Source: JAJFJD01 sp965228695
GTDB taxonomy: Bacteria; Pseudomonadota; Alphaproteobacteria; UBA8366
NCBI GenBank assembly: GCA_965228695.1
Contig: CBDDIB010000002.1
Coordinates: forward strand, 4,464,001 to 4,528,000
DNA: 64,000 nucleotides
Direction: 5' to 3'
The notes beneath the pieces were generated by a model. It was not told where the DNA came from and did not search any database. It saw nothing but the letters and a program-made list of their open reading frames with translations. Shown here piece by piece: positions 25,536-35,530 of the stretch (positions within the stretch are counted from its first letter, which is position 1; every line of letters starts with the position of its first letter). The position numbers and the translations under genes were made by a program.

Positions 25536-26120
25536 ATGGCAGATATCAAATCGGTTTGCGTCTACTGCGCATCAGCCTCCAACGGCCCGGAAAGCCACCG
25601 GGCCGCTGCGGCACAACTCGGCACCGCCTTAGCGGAAAACGGCATCCGGCTCGTCTTCGGGGGCGGTCATGTCGGCCTCATGGGCGTCGCGGCCGATGCG
25701 GCGCTTGCCGCCGGCGGCGAGGTGATCGGCGTTATACCGGAATTCTTGCGGGACTGGGAAGTCGGCCACGACGGATGCGACGAATTGATCGTCACGTCCT
25801 CGATGCACAGCCGGAAGCAGAAGATGGCGGAACTGTCCGACGGCTTCGCGATTCTGCCCGGCGGCCTGGGCACCCTCGACGAGGCCTTCGAAATCATTAC
25901 GTGGAAACAGCTTAAGCTGCATGACAAACCGATTGTCATCGCCGACATCGACGGGTATTGGCAGCCCTTCAAGTCCCTGTTGGATCATGTCGCGGATAAC
26001 CGTTACATAACGCGCAATGACCCTTCTCTGATCCGATGGGCCGCGTCCGTGCCGGAAATTATTCCAGCACTGCGGGCCAGCCCCGCAGAGCAACAATCCT
26101 TCGCGTCAAAAAAGGTCTGA
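25536..26120 (+). CDS. LOG-family nucleoside 5'-monophosphate phosphoribohydrolase
   Basis: A 194-residue Rossmann-fold protein of the LOG/TIGR00730 family, which removes ribose 5-phosphate from cytokinin-type or other nucleotides. The defining motif PGGLGTLDE spans residues 108-116 (catalytic Glu116), with Arg93 in MHSRKQK and the opening SVCVYCASAS. Many bacterial members act on AMP-like substrates with unknown purpose. The ATG at 25536 matches family length. It diverges from the LysM gene. Confidence 0.9.
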   Translation: MADIKSVCVYCASASNGPESHRAAAAQLGTALAENGIRLVFGGGHVGLMGVAADAALAAGGEVIGVIPEFLRDWEVGHDGCDELIVTSSMHSRKQKMAELSDGFAILPGGLGTLDEAFEIITWKQLKLHDKPIVIADIDGYWQPFKSLLDHVADNRYITRNDPSLIRWAASVPEIIPALRASPAEQQSFASKKV

Positions 26121-26127
26121 CCGGCTC

Positions 26128-26442
26128 CTATTTCGGGTCGGTGCACACGAAAACCGCCCGGCGTTTCTTGAGCAACGGGCAATCGTTGAAATGCAGATCC
26201 TCGGTCCGGAATTGCACGGTGGAGCCGGGTTCCTTGCAGAGATCGCGCGCGGCGGCGTTCAGATTTTCACGGGTCGTATTGTTGCCGTTGTAGCAAACCC
26301 CGACCGCTTCCTGATCCGGTCGGACGGTAACCTCGTCCGGTACATTGGTTTCGGACGGTTCGCCGACGATTTGCCAATAGGTGCCGCAGCCGCCTAACGC
26401 CGCCGTACCCAAGAGAAGAGCGATACAGTCTCTACGTCGCAT
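26128..26442 (-). CDS. Small putative lipoprotein
   Basis: A 104-residue protein with a lipoprotein signal (MRRRDCIALLLGTAALGGC, lipobox LGGC with Cys19). The mature part holds four further Cys (in VGVCYNG, DLCKE, NDCPLL and FVCTD), which could form two disulfides. No family is recognised. It converges on the LOG gene with seven bases between stops. Export is well supported; function is unknown. Confidence 0.75.
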   Translation of the reverse strand: MRRRDCIALLLGTAALGGCGTYWQIVGEPSETNVPDEVTVRPDQEAVGVCYNGNNTTRENLNAAARDLCKEPGSTVQFRTEDLHFNDCPLLKKRRAVFVCTDPK

Positions 26443-26499
26443 CGAAGGGTTATCGCATGATCGGCGGGCGGCGGGAAGAACAGGATTGGCCGGCGGCCG

Positions 26500-27678
26500 C
26501 TACCGGCCCAGTTCCCGCATCGCATCGTCCAGACCCTGCAAGGTCAGTGGGAACATCCGGTCGTCCATCAGTTCCTTCACAACGCGAATGGACTCGTAAT
26601 AGTCCCACACGTCCCGCGGCTGCGGATTTAGCCAGACCGAGCGCTCGTAAATGCGAAGCACGCGCTCCATCCAGACGTTGCCGGCCTCTTCGTTCCAGTG
26701 TTCGACGCTGCCACCGGGATAGACGATTTCGTAGGGGCTCATCGTGGCGTCGCCGACGAAGATGACCCGGTAATCCGATGGGTAGGTATGCAGCACCTCC
26801 CATGTATCCAGCGTTTCCGTGTGACGGCGGCGGTTATCCTTCCACACCCGCTCATACATGCAGTTGTGGAAATAGAAGAACTCGAGATGCTTGAACTCGC
26901 TTCGCGCGGCCGAGAACAGCTCTTCGCAGACCCGGATGTGATCGTCCATCGACCCGCCCACATCGAGGAACAACAGCACCTTCACCGCATTACGGCGTTC
27001 CGGCACCATCTTGAGGTCGAGATAACCCGCGTTGTTGGCCGTCGACTTGATCGTATCCGGCAGGTCGAGTTCCGTCGGCAATCCCTGGCGCGTGAATTTG
27101 CGCAGGCGGCGCAGCGCGATCTTGATGTTGCGTGTACCGATCTCAATCCGGTCGTCGAGATTCTTGAATTGCCGTTGGTCCCAAACCTTGACCGCGCGCC
27201 GGTGCCGCGATTCATTCTGGCCGATCCGCACGCCCTCGGGATTGTAGCCGTAGGCGCCGAAGGGCGAGCGGCCGGCGGTGCCGATCATCTTGTTGCCGCC
27301 CTGGTGTCGTTTCTTCTGTTCCTCGAGACGCTCTTTCAGCGTCTCCATCAATTTCTCCCATCCGCCCAGCGCTTCGATCTCGGCCATCTCTTCCTCGGTG
27401 AGGTGAAGCTCGGCTAGCTTGCGCAGCCATTCTTCCGGGATGTCGACCTCGATCTCGCCCTCCGGCCGTTCCAGCCCCTTGAAGACATGGCCGAACACCT
27501 GGTCGAAGCGGTCCAGGTTGCGCTCGTCCTTCACCAGGGCGGACCGGCTGAGATAGTAGAACTTATCGACGCTGTATTCCGCGCAGCCCTTCTCCATCGC
27601 GCCGATCAGGGTCAGGTACTCCTTGATCGAAACCGGCACGCCGGCGGTGCGGAGTTCGAGAAAGAAGTTGAAGAACAT
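26500..27678 (-). CDS. VWA-domain protein (CoxE-like), partner of MoxR ATPase
   Basis: A 392-residue cytoplasmic protein. A von Willebrand A-like domain occupies the C-terminal half, with the metal site as DVGGSMDD at residues 239-246, a DxGGS variant common in this group. The N-terminal half is helical and highly charged (EEWLRKLAELHLTEEEMAE...). Such proteins work with MoxR-type AAA+ ATPases to assemble or insert metals in other proteins. The MoxR gene lies 28 bases upstream on the same strand. No client enzyme is obvious nearby. Confidence 0.9.
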   Translation of the reverse strand: MFFNFFLELRTAGVPVSIKEYLTLIGAMEKGCAEYSVDKFYYLSRSALVKDERNLDRFDQVFGHVFKGLERPEGEIEVDIPEEWLRKLAELHLTEEEMAEIEALGGWEKLMETLKERLEEQKKRHQGGNKMIGTAGRSPFGAYGYNPEGVRIGQNESRHRRAVKVWDQRQFKNLDDRIEIGTRNIKIALRRLRKFTRQGLPTELDLPDTIKSTANNAGYLDLKMVPERRNAVKVLLFLDVGGSMDDHIRVCEELFSAARSEFKHLEFFYFHNCMYERVWKDNRRRHTETLDTWEVLHTYPSDYRVIFVGDATMSPYEIVYPGGSVEHWNEEAGNVWMERVLRIYERSVWLNPQPRDVWDYYESIRVVKELMDDRMFPLTLQGLDDAMRELGR

Positions 27679-27706
27679 GGGTCGCTCCCGGATAGGCCGA
27701 ACGGCG

Positions 27707-28558
27707 TCAGTCGTTGCCCTGATCGCGCCGCGCCATGAAGGCCAGGCGTTCGAAAAGCTGCACGTCCTGCTCGTTTTTGAGCAACGCGCCGTAGAGCGGC
27801 GGAATCATCTTGGACGGATCATTGCTGCGCAGCGCATCCGCCGGGATATCCTCGATCATCAGAAGCTTCAGCCAATCGAGCAACTCCGACGTCGAGGGGC
27901 GCTTCTTCAGACCCGGCACCTCGCGGATGTCGTAGAAGACCTTCATCGCCTCGCGGACGAGCATTCCCTGAATATCCGGATAGTGCACTTCCACGATATC
28001 CTTCATCGTGTCCTTGTCCGGGAAGGCGATGTAATGGAAGAAGCAGCGGCGCAGAAAGGCGTCCGGCAATTCCTTCTCGTTGTTCGACGTGATGATAACG
28101 ATCGGACGCTGGGATGCTTTGACCTGCTCGCGCGTCTCGTAGACGAAGAACTCCATCCTGTCGAGTTCTAGCAAAAGGTCATTCGGAAACTCGATGTCCG
28201 CCTTGTCGATTTCGTCGATCAGCAGCACCGGGCGCTGATCCGAATCGAACGCTTCCCACAACTTGCCGCGCACGATGTAGTTCGAAATGTCGTGGACCTG
28301 TTCGTCGCCAAGCTGACTGTCCCGCAGCCGCCGCACGGCGTCATATTCATATAAGCCGTGCTGCGCCTTGGTCGTCGATTTGATATGCCATTCGATCAGC
28401 GGTGCGTTGATCGCCTCGGCAACCTCATGCGCGAGGATCGTCTTTCCGGTGCCCGGCTCGCCCTTGATCAGCAGCGGCCGTTCCAGGCTGATCGACGCGT
28501 TCACCGCGACCATCAGGTCCTCGGTCGCGACGTATTTATCGGTTCCTTCAAAGCGCAT
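27707..28558 (-). CDS. MoxR family AAA+ ATPase
   Basis: A 283-residue AAA+ ATPase. Walker A is GEPGTGKT (33-40), Walker B VLLIDEID (111-118), sensor 1 IITSNNEKELPDAFLRRC. It probably acts as a chaperone with the VWA protein encoded just downstream. The ATG at 28558 fits the family start MRFEGTDKYVATEDL; the longer upstream frame is non-conserved. Confidence 0.92.
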   Translation of the reverse strand: MRFEGTDKYVATEDLMVAVNASISLERPLLIKGEPGTGKTILAHEVAEAINAPLIEWHIKSTTKAQHGLYEYDAVRRLRDSQLGDEQVHDISNYIVRGKLWEAFDSDQRPVLLIDEIDKADIEFPNDLLLELDRMEFFVYETREQVKASQRPIVIITSNNEKELPDAFLRRCFFHYIAFPDKDTMKDIVEVHYPDIQGMLVREAMKVFYDIREVPGLKKRPSTSELLDWLKLLMIEDIPADALRSNDPSKMIPPLYGALLKNEQDVQLFERLAFMARRDQGND

Positions 28559-29004
28559 GGATTGTCCTGATTCTCGTTGATTGCCGTGATTTGCGGGGGG
28601 TTGTGCAGTGCGGCAAGAGTATGCCGACGCGGACTTTCGATCAAGTTGAAGCACGCCTGATGGACCGGCCTGCCGGTTGGAGAACAACGGGGAAATCGCG
28701 TAAGATCGCGGCCGATCCCGGAATATGCCGGTGGGACGGGCCATCCGGGCCGTACTGCCCGACATGTGCCGGAAAAAGCGGGTGATGGGCCCGTTTACAA
28801 CTTTACAGACGCGCGGATACGCCGCATCTATGTGCCGCAAAAAACGCAGCATTCCCTCGGATTGCTGCCCGACACCGATACCATCAAGCTAGGAACGCCC
28901 GATCGGTCGACTTGATGGCGATTGCGTCCGCAGCGACCCGCCGTACGCAATCTCGCTAAGATCAGACGGGCACGACATCGTTAGACTGCTGGAGACCAAT
29001 AGAA
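28559..29004. other. Divergent gap between MoxR and isocitrate dehydrogenase
   Basis: These 446 bases must contain the promoters of both flanking genes, but no convincing -35/-10 pair or operator was found. Open frames run through parts of the gap (for example 28591-28785 plus) without recognisable features or good starts, so none is called. Confidence 0.45.
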
Positions 29005-31230
29005 ATGCCTGACAAGCCAGATATCATCTACACAATCGTCGACGAAGCGCCTGAATTGGCGAGCGGATCCTTCCTGCCGGTCATCCGGGCCTTCGTGCGC
29101 ACCTCGGGCATTTCCGTCGGCACGAAGGACATATCCCTGGCCGGCCGCATCCTGGCCCAATTCCCCGACCGTCTCACCGCCGAGCAACGGCAGCCGGACG
29201 ACCTCTCCGAACTCGGCGAGATCGTCAAGACGCCGGAAGCCAACGTGATCAAGCTGCCGAATATCAGCGCATCGGTTCCACAGCTCAAGGCGGCCGTCGC
29301 GGAGTTGCAGTCGCAGGGCTATGCCCTGCCCGACTATCCGGACGATCCGCAGTCGGACGAAGAGCGCAAGATCCAAGCGGCCTATACCGTCGCGACTGGC
29401 AGCGCCGTGAACCCGGTTCTCCGCGAGGGCAATTCGGACCGGCGCGCGCCGAATGCGGTCAAGGAATACGCCAAGAAAAACCCGCACCGGATGGGCACAT
29501 GGTCGCCGGACTCCAAGACGCATGTCGCCTCGATGCCGGACAACGATTTCTTCGCCAACGAGAAATCCACGACCATCACCGACGCGCAGGCGGGCGACGC
29601 GCGGATCGAGTTCGTCGCCGAGGACGGGTCGGTTCAGGTGCTCAAGGATAATCATCCGCTGCAGCAGGGCGAAGTGGTCGATGCGACCTTCATGAGCGCC
29701 AAAGCGCTGCGCGCCTTCCTGATCGAACAGGTCGCCGATGCCAAGGAGCAGGACGTGCTGTTTTCCATGCATGTCAAAGCGACCATGATGAAGGTGTCGG
29801 ACCCGATCATCTTTGGCCATGCGGTCTATGCCTATTTCAAGGACGTATTCGATAAGCACGCCGCGGCCTTGGACGAGGCTGGCGTCGACCCGGACGACGG
29901 CGTCGGCGATCTGCTCGTCAAAATCCAATCGCTCCCAGATGCGAAACGCGGCGAGATCGAGGCCGGCATCGATGCGTGCCTGGCCGAGCAGCCCGACATG
30001 TATATGGTGAATTCGGATCGCGGCATCACTAACTTGCACGTGCCGAGCGACGTCATCATCGACGCCTCCATGCCCGCGCTGATCCGCGACGGCGGCAAAG
30101 GCTGGGGCCCCGACAATGAACAGCACGACACCAAATGCGTCATCCCGGACCGGAGCTATGCGCCGGTCTACGCGGAGGCAATCGATTTCTTCAAGGAGAA
30201 CGGCGCCTTCGATCCGTCGACCCTGGGCACCGTCCCGAATGTGGGCCTGATGGCGCAGAAGGCCGAAGAATACGGCTCGCACCCGCAAACGTTCAAGGCA
30301 CCCAGCAAGGGCACGATGCGCGTCGTCGACGCCGCCGGCAACGTGATCCATGAGCATGCGGTCGAAACCGACGACATCTGGCGCATGTGCATGGTCAAGG
30401 ACGCGCCGATCCGCGATTGGGTGCAGCTCGCCGTGTCGCGGGCCCGGATTACCGGGGCGCCCGCGGTGTTCTGGTTGAACAAGGACCGTGCGCATGACGC
30501 GCAACTCATCACGAAGGTCGAGACATATCTGAAGGACCACGACACCGACGGGCTCGACATCCACGTCATGGCGCCCAAGGAAGCGACGCGTTTCTCGATG
30601 GAGCGGATGGCCAAGGGCGAAGACACGATTTCGGTCACCGGCAACGTGCTTCGCGACTACCTGACCGACTTGTTCCCGATCCTCGAATTGGGCACCAGCG
30701 CCAAGATGCTGTCCGTGGTGCCATTGATGAACGGCGGCGGCTTGTTCGAGACCGGCGCCGGCGGCTCCGCGCCAAAGCATGTGCAGCAATTCGTCGAGGA
30801 AGGTCATCTCCGCTGGGATTCACTGGGCGAGTTCTGCGCCCTGGCCGCCTCGCTCGAACATTTCGCCCGGTTCTCCGGCAACCAGAAGGCCCAGGTTCTT
30901 GCCGACTCGCTCGACGCCGCGACGGCGAAATTCCTCGACACCAACAAATCGCCGAGCCGCAAGGTGGGTGAAATCGATACGCGGGGAAGCCATTTCTACC
31001 TGGCGCTCTACTGGGCGCAGGCGCTCGCGGCCCAGGATGCGGACGCCGATTTGAAATCCCAATTTACGCCGATCGCGAAAGCGATGACCGACAACGAATC
31101 CAAGATCATGGACGAGTTGAACGCGGCACAGGGCTCACCGGTGGATCTGGGTGGCTACTTCCATCAGGATCAGGACAAGCGCAACGCCGCGATGCGGCCG
31201 AGTGCCACGCTGAACGAGATCATCGAGTAG
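29005..31230 (+). CDS. icd: Monomeric NADP-dependent isocitrate dehydrogenase (IDH II)
   Basis: A 741-residue monomeric-type isocitrate dehydrogenase, converting isocitrate to 2-oxoglutarate and CO2 with NADP+ in the TCA cycle. Length and the family pattern are clear: IIYTIVDEAPELASGSFLP at the start, NVIKLPNISASVPQL near residue 80, GSAVNPVLREGNSDRRAP near 132, and NKDRAHDAQLITKVE near 495. This enzyme is unrelated in domain order to the dimeric Icd. It stands alone, converging on alaS with 20 bases between stops. Confidence 0.96.
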   Translation: MPDKPDIIYTIVDEAPELASGSFLPVIRAFVRTSGISVGTKDISLAGRILAQFPDRLTAEQRQPDDLSELGEIVKTPEANVIKLPNISASVPQLKAAVAELQSQGYALPDYPDDPQSDEERKIQAAYTVATGSAVNPVLREGNSDRRAPNAVKEYAKKNPHRMGTWSPDSKTHVASMPDNDFFANEKSTTITDAQAGDARIEFVAEDGSVQVLKDNHPLQQGEVVDATFMSAKALRAFLIEQVADAKEQDVLFSMHVKATMMKVSDPIIFGHAVYAYFKDVFDKHAAALDEAGVDPDDGVGDLLVKIQSLPDAKRGEIEAGIDACLAEQPDMYMVNSDRGITNLHVPSDVIIDASMPALIRDGGKGWGPDNEQHDTKCVIPDRSYAPVYAEAIDFFKENGAFDPSTLGTVPNVGLMAQKAEEYGSHPQTFKAPSKGTMRVVDAAGNVIHEHAVETDDIWRMCMVKDAPIRDWVQLAVSRARITGAPAVFWLNKDRAHDAQLITKVETYLKDHDTDGLDIHVMAPKEATRFSMERMAKGEDTISVTGNVLRDYLTDLFPILELGTSAKMLSVVPLMNGGGLFETGAGGSAPKHVQQFVEEGHLRWDSLGEFCALAASLEHFARFSGNQKAQVLADSLDAATAKFLDTNKSPSRKVGEIDTRGSHFYLALYWAQALAAQDADADLKSQFTPIAKAMTDNESKIMDELNAAQGSPVDLGGYFHQDQDKRNAAMRPSATLNEIIE

Positions 31231-31250
31231 GATTGGGTGCGGTGGGGCCG

Positions 31251-33908
31251 TCAGGCCCCGTTCATCGCCGCTTCGATCGCCGAAAGCGCCGCGTCCGCCG
31301 CGGCCCCGTCGGGACCGCCCGCCTGCGCCATGTCCGGACGGCCGCCGCCGCCCTTGCCGCCGATCGCGGCCGAGCCCGCGCGGACCAGTTGCACCGCGTC
31401 GAACCGTTCGACCAGGTCGCCGGTCACGCCGACGACGAGCGACGCCTTGCCTTCGTTCACCGCGACCACCGCGACGACGCCGGATTCGATCTGCTGTTTC
31501 AGGGTGTCGACCAGCGGCTTCAACTCCTTCGCCGGAACGCCGTCGAGTTTGCGCGTCGCCAGCTTCACGCCCGCGATCTCGCGCGCCTCTTCGGGCGCGG
31601 CGCTGCCGCCGCCGCCCGCCGCGAGTTTCTGGCGCAGGTCCGACACCTCGCGCTCGAGAGTCCGGCGCTCTTCCAATAGGGCCGCAACCCGGGTCGGGAC
31701 GTCGCCGGGCGCCGTGCGCAGCGCCGCCGCCGCATCGGCAAGGGCATTCTCCCGCTCGGCCACGAACCGATAGGCCGCGTCACCGGTCAACGCCTCGATG
31801 CGCCGTACGCCGGCCGCCACTGCGCTTTCGCCGGTGATCTTGAAGAAGCCGATATCCCCGGTACGCCGCACATGGGTGCCGCCGCACAACTCGGTTGAGA
31901 AATAAGGATTGCCTTCGCCCTCATCGTGCGCCATCGAAACGACGCGCACCTCGTCGCCGTATTTCTCGCCGAAAAGCGCCAATGCGCCCGCTTCCACGGC
32001 CTCGTCGGGCGTCATAAGCCGCGTCCGCACATCGCCGTTCTGCCGGATGCGCGCATTCACCTCGGACTCGATCGCGGCGATGTCCTCCGCGGTCATCGGC
32101 TTGGGATGGCTGAAATCGAACCGCATGTAATCGGGCGCCACGGACGAGCCCTTCTGGGTCACGTGATCGCCGAGACGGCGGCGCAAGGCTTCGTGCGTTA
32201 GATGAGTGACGGAATGGTTGGCGCGCAATCGGCCGCGGCGGTCGCCGTCGACCCGCATTTCCACCGCATCGCCGACGGACAGCGTCCCGCGCGTGACCTT
32301 GCCCATGTGGATATGCATGTCGTCGAGTTTCTTCAACGTGTCCTCGACGGCGACTTCGGCGCCGTCCGCGGTAAACAGGATCCCGGTATCGCCCATCTGG
32401 CCGCCGGACTCGCCGTAGAACGGCGTCTGGTTGGCGACCACCGACACCGCCTGCCCCGCTTCGGCGGACTCGACCGGCTTGCCGTCGACGACCAATGCCG
32501 TCACGACGCCTTCGGCGCTTTCCGTCTCGTAGCCGAGGAACTCGGTCGCACCGATCTCCTCCTTGAGGTCGAACCAGACCACGTCGGTCGCCGCATCGCC
32601 GGATCCGGCCCACGCCTTGCGCGCGGCGGCACGCTGCCGCTCCATCGCCGTGTCGAAACCGTCGGTATCGACCGCCCGGCCCTGCCCGCGCAGGATGTCC
32701 TGCGTCAGGTCGAGCGGAAAGCCGTAAGTATCGTACAGCTTGAACGCGACCTCACCGGGCAGCGCCTGAGAATCGCCGAGCTTGCCGGTCTCCTCCTCGA
32801 GCAGACGCAGGCCGCGCCCCAGCGTCTCCTTGAAGCGTGTCTCCTCGAGCTTGAGCGTTTCGGTAATCAGGGCCTCGGCGCGGGTCAACTCGCCGAAATG
32901 CTGGCCCATCTGACCAACGAGCGCCGGCACCAGCTTATGCATCAACGGTTCCTGGCAGCCCAGCATGTGAGCATGCCGCATGCCGCGCCGCATGATCCGG
33001 CGCAACACATAACCGCGTCCTTCGTTCGCCGGCAGCACCCCGTCCGCGATCAGGAAGCTGCAGGCCCGCAGGTGATCCGCGATCACCCGGTGCGATACGC
33101 CGCGTTCGCCGTCGACCGGCGCGCCGCTCGCGTCGGCCGATGCGGCGATCAGCGCCTGCATCAAATCTGTTTCGTAGTTGTCGTGGTGGCCCTGCAAGAC
33201 GGCGGCGATGCGCTCGAGGCCCATGCCGGTGTCGATCGACGGCTTGGGCAGATCCACGCGCGTGTCGGGATCGGTCTGCTCGTATTGCATGAACACGAGG
33301 TTCCAGATCTCGATGAAGCGGTCGCCATCCTCGTCCGGGCTGCCTGGCGGCCCGCCGGGAATCTTGGGCCCATGGTCAAAGAAGATTTCGGAGCACGGCC
33401 CGCAGGGTCCGGTATCGCCCATCGCCCAGAAATTGTCCGACGTGGCGATGCGGATGATCTTGTCTTCGGGCAAACCGGCAATCTTCTTCCACAACGCCGC
33501 CGCATCGTCGTCTTCCGCGAAGACGGTGACCAGCAGCTTGTCTTCCGGCAGACCGTATTCCTTGGTCACCAGGTTCCAAGCCAGCTCGATCGCCAATTCC
33601 TTGAAATAATCGCCGAAGGAAAAGTTACCGAGCATCTCGAAGAAGGTGTGATGCCGCGCCGTGTAACCGACATTCTCCAAGTCGTTATGCTTGCCGCCGG
33701 CCCGCACGCATTTCTGAGACGTGGTGGCGCGGTTGTAGTCGCGCTGCTCGGCGCCGGTGAAGACATTCTTGAACTGCACCATGCCCGCGTTGGTGAACAT
33801 CAGCGTGGGGTCGTTGCGCGGCACCAGCGGCGACGAATCGACCACTTCATGGCCATGTTTCCGGAAATACTCCAGGAAGGCGGTTCTGATCTCGTTGGTT
33901 GTGCTCAT
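31251..33908 (-). CDS. alaS: Alanine--tRNA ligase
   Basis: An 885-residue AlaRS of full length. The class II catalytic core opens with EIRTAFLEYFRKHGHEVV; motif 2 region includes NVFTGAEQRDYNRATTSQKCVRAGG. The editing domain is complete with HSVTHLTHEAL and the zinc-type ELCGGTHV. The C-Ala domain ends with GGGGRPDMAQAGG. The ATG at 33908 is preferred because TGGGAAG precedes it; an upstream start at 33947 adds 13 untypical residues. recA lies upstream on the same strand behind its own terminator. Confidence 0.97.
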   Translation of the reverse strand: MSTTNEIRTAFLEYFRKHGHEVVDSSPLVPRNDPTLMFTNAGMVQFKNVFTGAEQRDYNRATTSQKCVRAGGKHNDLENVGYTARHHTFFEMLGNFSFGDYFKELAIELAWNLVTKEYGLPEDKLLVTVFAEDDDAAALWKKIAGLPEDKIIRIATSDNFWAMGDTGPCGPCSEIFFDHGPKIPGGPPGSPDEDGDRFIEIWNLVFMQYEQTDPDTRVDLPKPSIDTGMGLERIAAVLQGHHDNYETDLMQALIAASADASGAPVDGERGVSHRVIADHLRACSFLIADGVLPANEGRGYVLRRIMRRGMRHAHMLGCQEPLMHKLVPALVGQMGQHFGELTRAEALITETLKLEETRFKETLGRGLRLLEEETGKLGDSQALPGEVAFKLYDTYGFPLDLTQDILRGQGRAVDTDGFDTAMERQRAAARKAWAGSGDAATDVVWFDLKEEIGATEFLGYETESAEGVVTALVVDGKPVESAEAGQAVSVVANQTPFYGESGGQMGDTGILFTADGAEVAVEDTLKKLDDMHIHMGKVTRGTLSVGDAVEMRVDGDRRGRLRANHSVTHLTHEALRRRLGDHVTQKGSSVAPDYMRFDFSHPKPMTAEDIAAIESEVNARIRQNGDVRTRLMTPDEAVEAGALALFGEKYGDEVRVVSMAHDEGEGNPYFSTELCGGTHVRRTGDIGFFKITGESAVAAGVRRIEALTGDAAYRFVAERENALADAAAALRTAPGDVPTRVAALLEERRTLEREVSDLRQKLAAGGGGSAAPEEAREIAGVKLATRKLDGVPAKELKPLVDTLKQQIESGVVAVVAVNEGKASLVVGVTGDLVERFDAVQLVRAGSAAIGGKGGGGRPDMAQAGGPDGAAADAALSAIEAAMNGA

Positions 33909-34247
33909 TGTCTTCCCATCACCCGCGGCAAACGGCTGAAAGTCCACCCTATTAGCGAAATCCCAACCGTCGGCGCGGCGGGCTGACAGCGGTTGTACCC
34001 CGCGCCCCGGGGGCTGTCCAGCGACCCAACGGACAGGAAACCGCCGCGAAGGGACGGCCGAAAATATTTAGGGCGCCGGCCCGCGACGTCAACGCGAACG
34101 GCCGGCCCTTCCCCAACGGCGAGCCCGCCGGACCCAAAGGTAAGTCCCAAGTCCATGATCAGGGCAAAAAAACTGCGGCGAAGGCCGAAACCCACGCCGC
34201 AGGCGGTTCGAGGGGAGGGAACCGCTTAATTTAGGCCGTGCCGAGGG
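33909..34247. other. Gap between recA and alaS
   Basis: This 339-base gap on the minus strand holds the recA terminator (34166-34202), a second hairpin (GCGGTTC with GAACCGC, about 34204-34226), and presumably the alaS promoter. No gene is seen. A T-box is not expected in this group and no structure like one was noticed. Confidence 0.5.
34166..34202 (-). terminator. Intrinsic terminator of recA
   Basis: Read on the minus strand, CTGCGGCG (34202-34195) pairs with CGCCGCAG (34180-34173) around a 14-base loop, followed by seven T residues (34172-34166). It lies about 45 bases beyond the recA stop. Stem and T tract are both complete. Confidence 0.88.
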
Positions 34248-35354
34248 TTAGGCCTCGCCGGCCAGGGGAGCCTCGTCGTCGCCGGCGTCCGCATCGTCAT
34301 CGGCGGTCGGGCCTTCGAGCATGGCCTCGGAAAGGATGCCCGCGCTCTCGCGGATGCGCCGTTCGATCTCATCCGTGATTTCCGGGTTCTCCTTGAAGAA
34401 CGTCTTGGCGTTTTCGCGGCCCTGGCCGATCCGTTGATCGCCGTAGGAGAACCACGCGCCGGACTTGTCGACGATCCCGGCGTTGACGCCGAGGTCGAGC
34501 AATTCGCCCATCTTGGAGATGCCTTCGCCGTACATGATATCGAACTCGACCACCTTGAACGGTGGCGAGACCTTGTTCTTTACCACCTTGACCCGGGTCT
34601 GGTTGCCGACCACCTCGTCGCGGTCCTTGATCTGGCCGATCCGGCGGATGTCGAGCCGGACGCTGGCGTAGAATTTCAACGCGTTGCCGCCGCTCGTCGT
34701 CTCCGGGCTGCCGAACATGACGCCGATCTTCATGCGAATCTGGTTGATGAAGATGACCATCGTGTTCGACCGGTTCATCGACCCGGTCAGCTTGCGGAGC
34801 GCCTGGCTCATCAAGCGCGCCTGCAGGCCGACATGCGTATCGCCCATCTCGCCTTCCAGCTCGGCGCGCGGCACGAGGGCGGCGACCGAGTCGACCACCA
34901 GCACGTCGATCGCGCCGGAGCGGACCAGCGTGTCCGCAATTTCGAGCGCCTGTTCGCCGGCGTCGGGCTGCGAGATCAGCAGGTCGTCGAGATTGACGCC
35001 GAGTTTCTTGGCGTAGGACGGGTCGAGCGCGTGTTCCGCGTCGATAAAGGCGCAGGTGCCGCCCTTCTTCTGGGCCTCGGCCAGCACATGCAGCGCCAGC
35101 GTCGTCTTGCCCGAGCTTTCCGGTCCGTAAATCTCGACAACCCGCCCTTTGGGCAGGCCGCCGATGCCGAGAGCGATGTCGAGGCCGAGCGATCCCGTGG
35201 GGACCGATTCAATCTCGACGGCCTGTTCCTGTTGGCCGAGCTTCATGATCGAGCCCTTACCGAAATTCCGCTCGATCTGGGTCAGGGCTGCGTCCAACGC
35301 TTTCTGTTTGTCCATGATGTCCTTTTCGACGAGGCGCAAGGCTGAATTCGACAT
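34248..35354 (-). CDS. recA: Recombinase RecA
   Basis: A 368-residue RecA, which forms the presynaptic filament on single-stranded DNA and triggers LexA self-cleavage. Walker A is GPESSGKT (77-84), and the family pattern ALKFYASVRLDIRRIG is present near residue 230. The C-terminus is acidic (DDDADAGDDE), as usual. GGGAAGGA precedes the ATG. An SOS box lies 177 bases upstream, implying DNA-damage induction. Confidence 0.98.
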   Translation of the reverse strand: MSNSALRLVEKDIMDKQKALDAALTQIERNFGKGSIMKLGQQEQAVEIESVPTGSLGLDIALGIGGLPKGRVVEIYGPESSGKTTLALHVLAEAQKKGGTCAFIDAEHALDPSYAKKLGVNLDDLLISQPDAGEQALEIADTLVRSGAIDVLVVDSVAALVPRAELEGEMGDTHVGLQARLMSQALRKLTGSMNRSNTMVIFINQIRMKIGVMFGSPETTSGGNALKFYASVRLDIRRIGQIKDRDEVVGNQTRVKVVKNKVSPPFKVVEFDIMYGEGISKMGELLDLGVNAGIVDKSGAWFSYGDQRIGQGRENAKTFFKENPEITDEIERRIRESAGILSEAMLEGPTADDDADAGDDEAPLAGEA

Positions 35355-35530
35355 GATGTCCTTCCCTTATTTCACAGGCCCCGGGCGGATGCAATGCGTC
35401 GGATATGTCGGGTGAAACCGTGCGTCCGATGCAATGGCGGGAACGGAGCGGTGCAAAACCCGTGTTCCCCCGGCCACCAAGGGCGTCAATCCAGTGCCTT
35501 CATATGTACCAGTTTTGTTCTCTTGTGCAA

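Noticed and set aside
28591..28915. Possible degraded gene between MoxR and isocitrate dehydrogenase
   Set aside because: A frame stays open and reads protein-like in places, but no start, homology or codon pattern could be supported.
28981..30807. A 608-codon open frame on the minus strand opposite isocitrate dehydrogenase
   Set aside because: It is a GC-rich antisense shadow of a clearly recognised full-length enzyme; its sequence is low-complexity in Arg/Val/Asp and matches no family.
32202..33986. A 594-codon open frame on the plus strand opposite alaS
   Set aside because: Shadow of the alanyl-tRNA synthetase gene, with no Shine-Dalgarno site or domain pattern.
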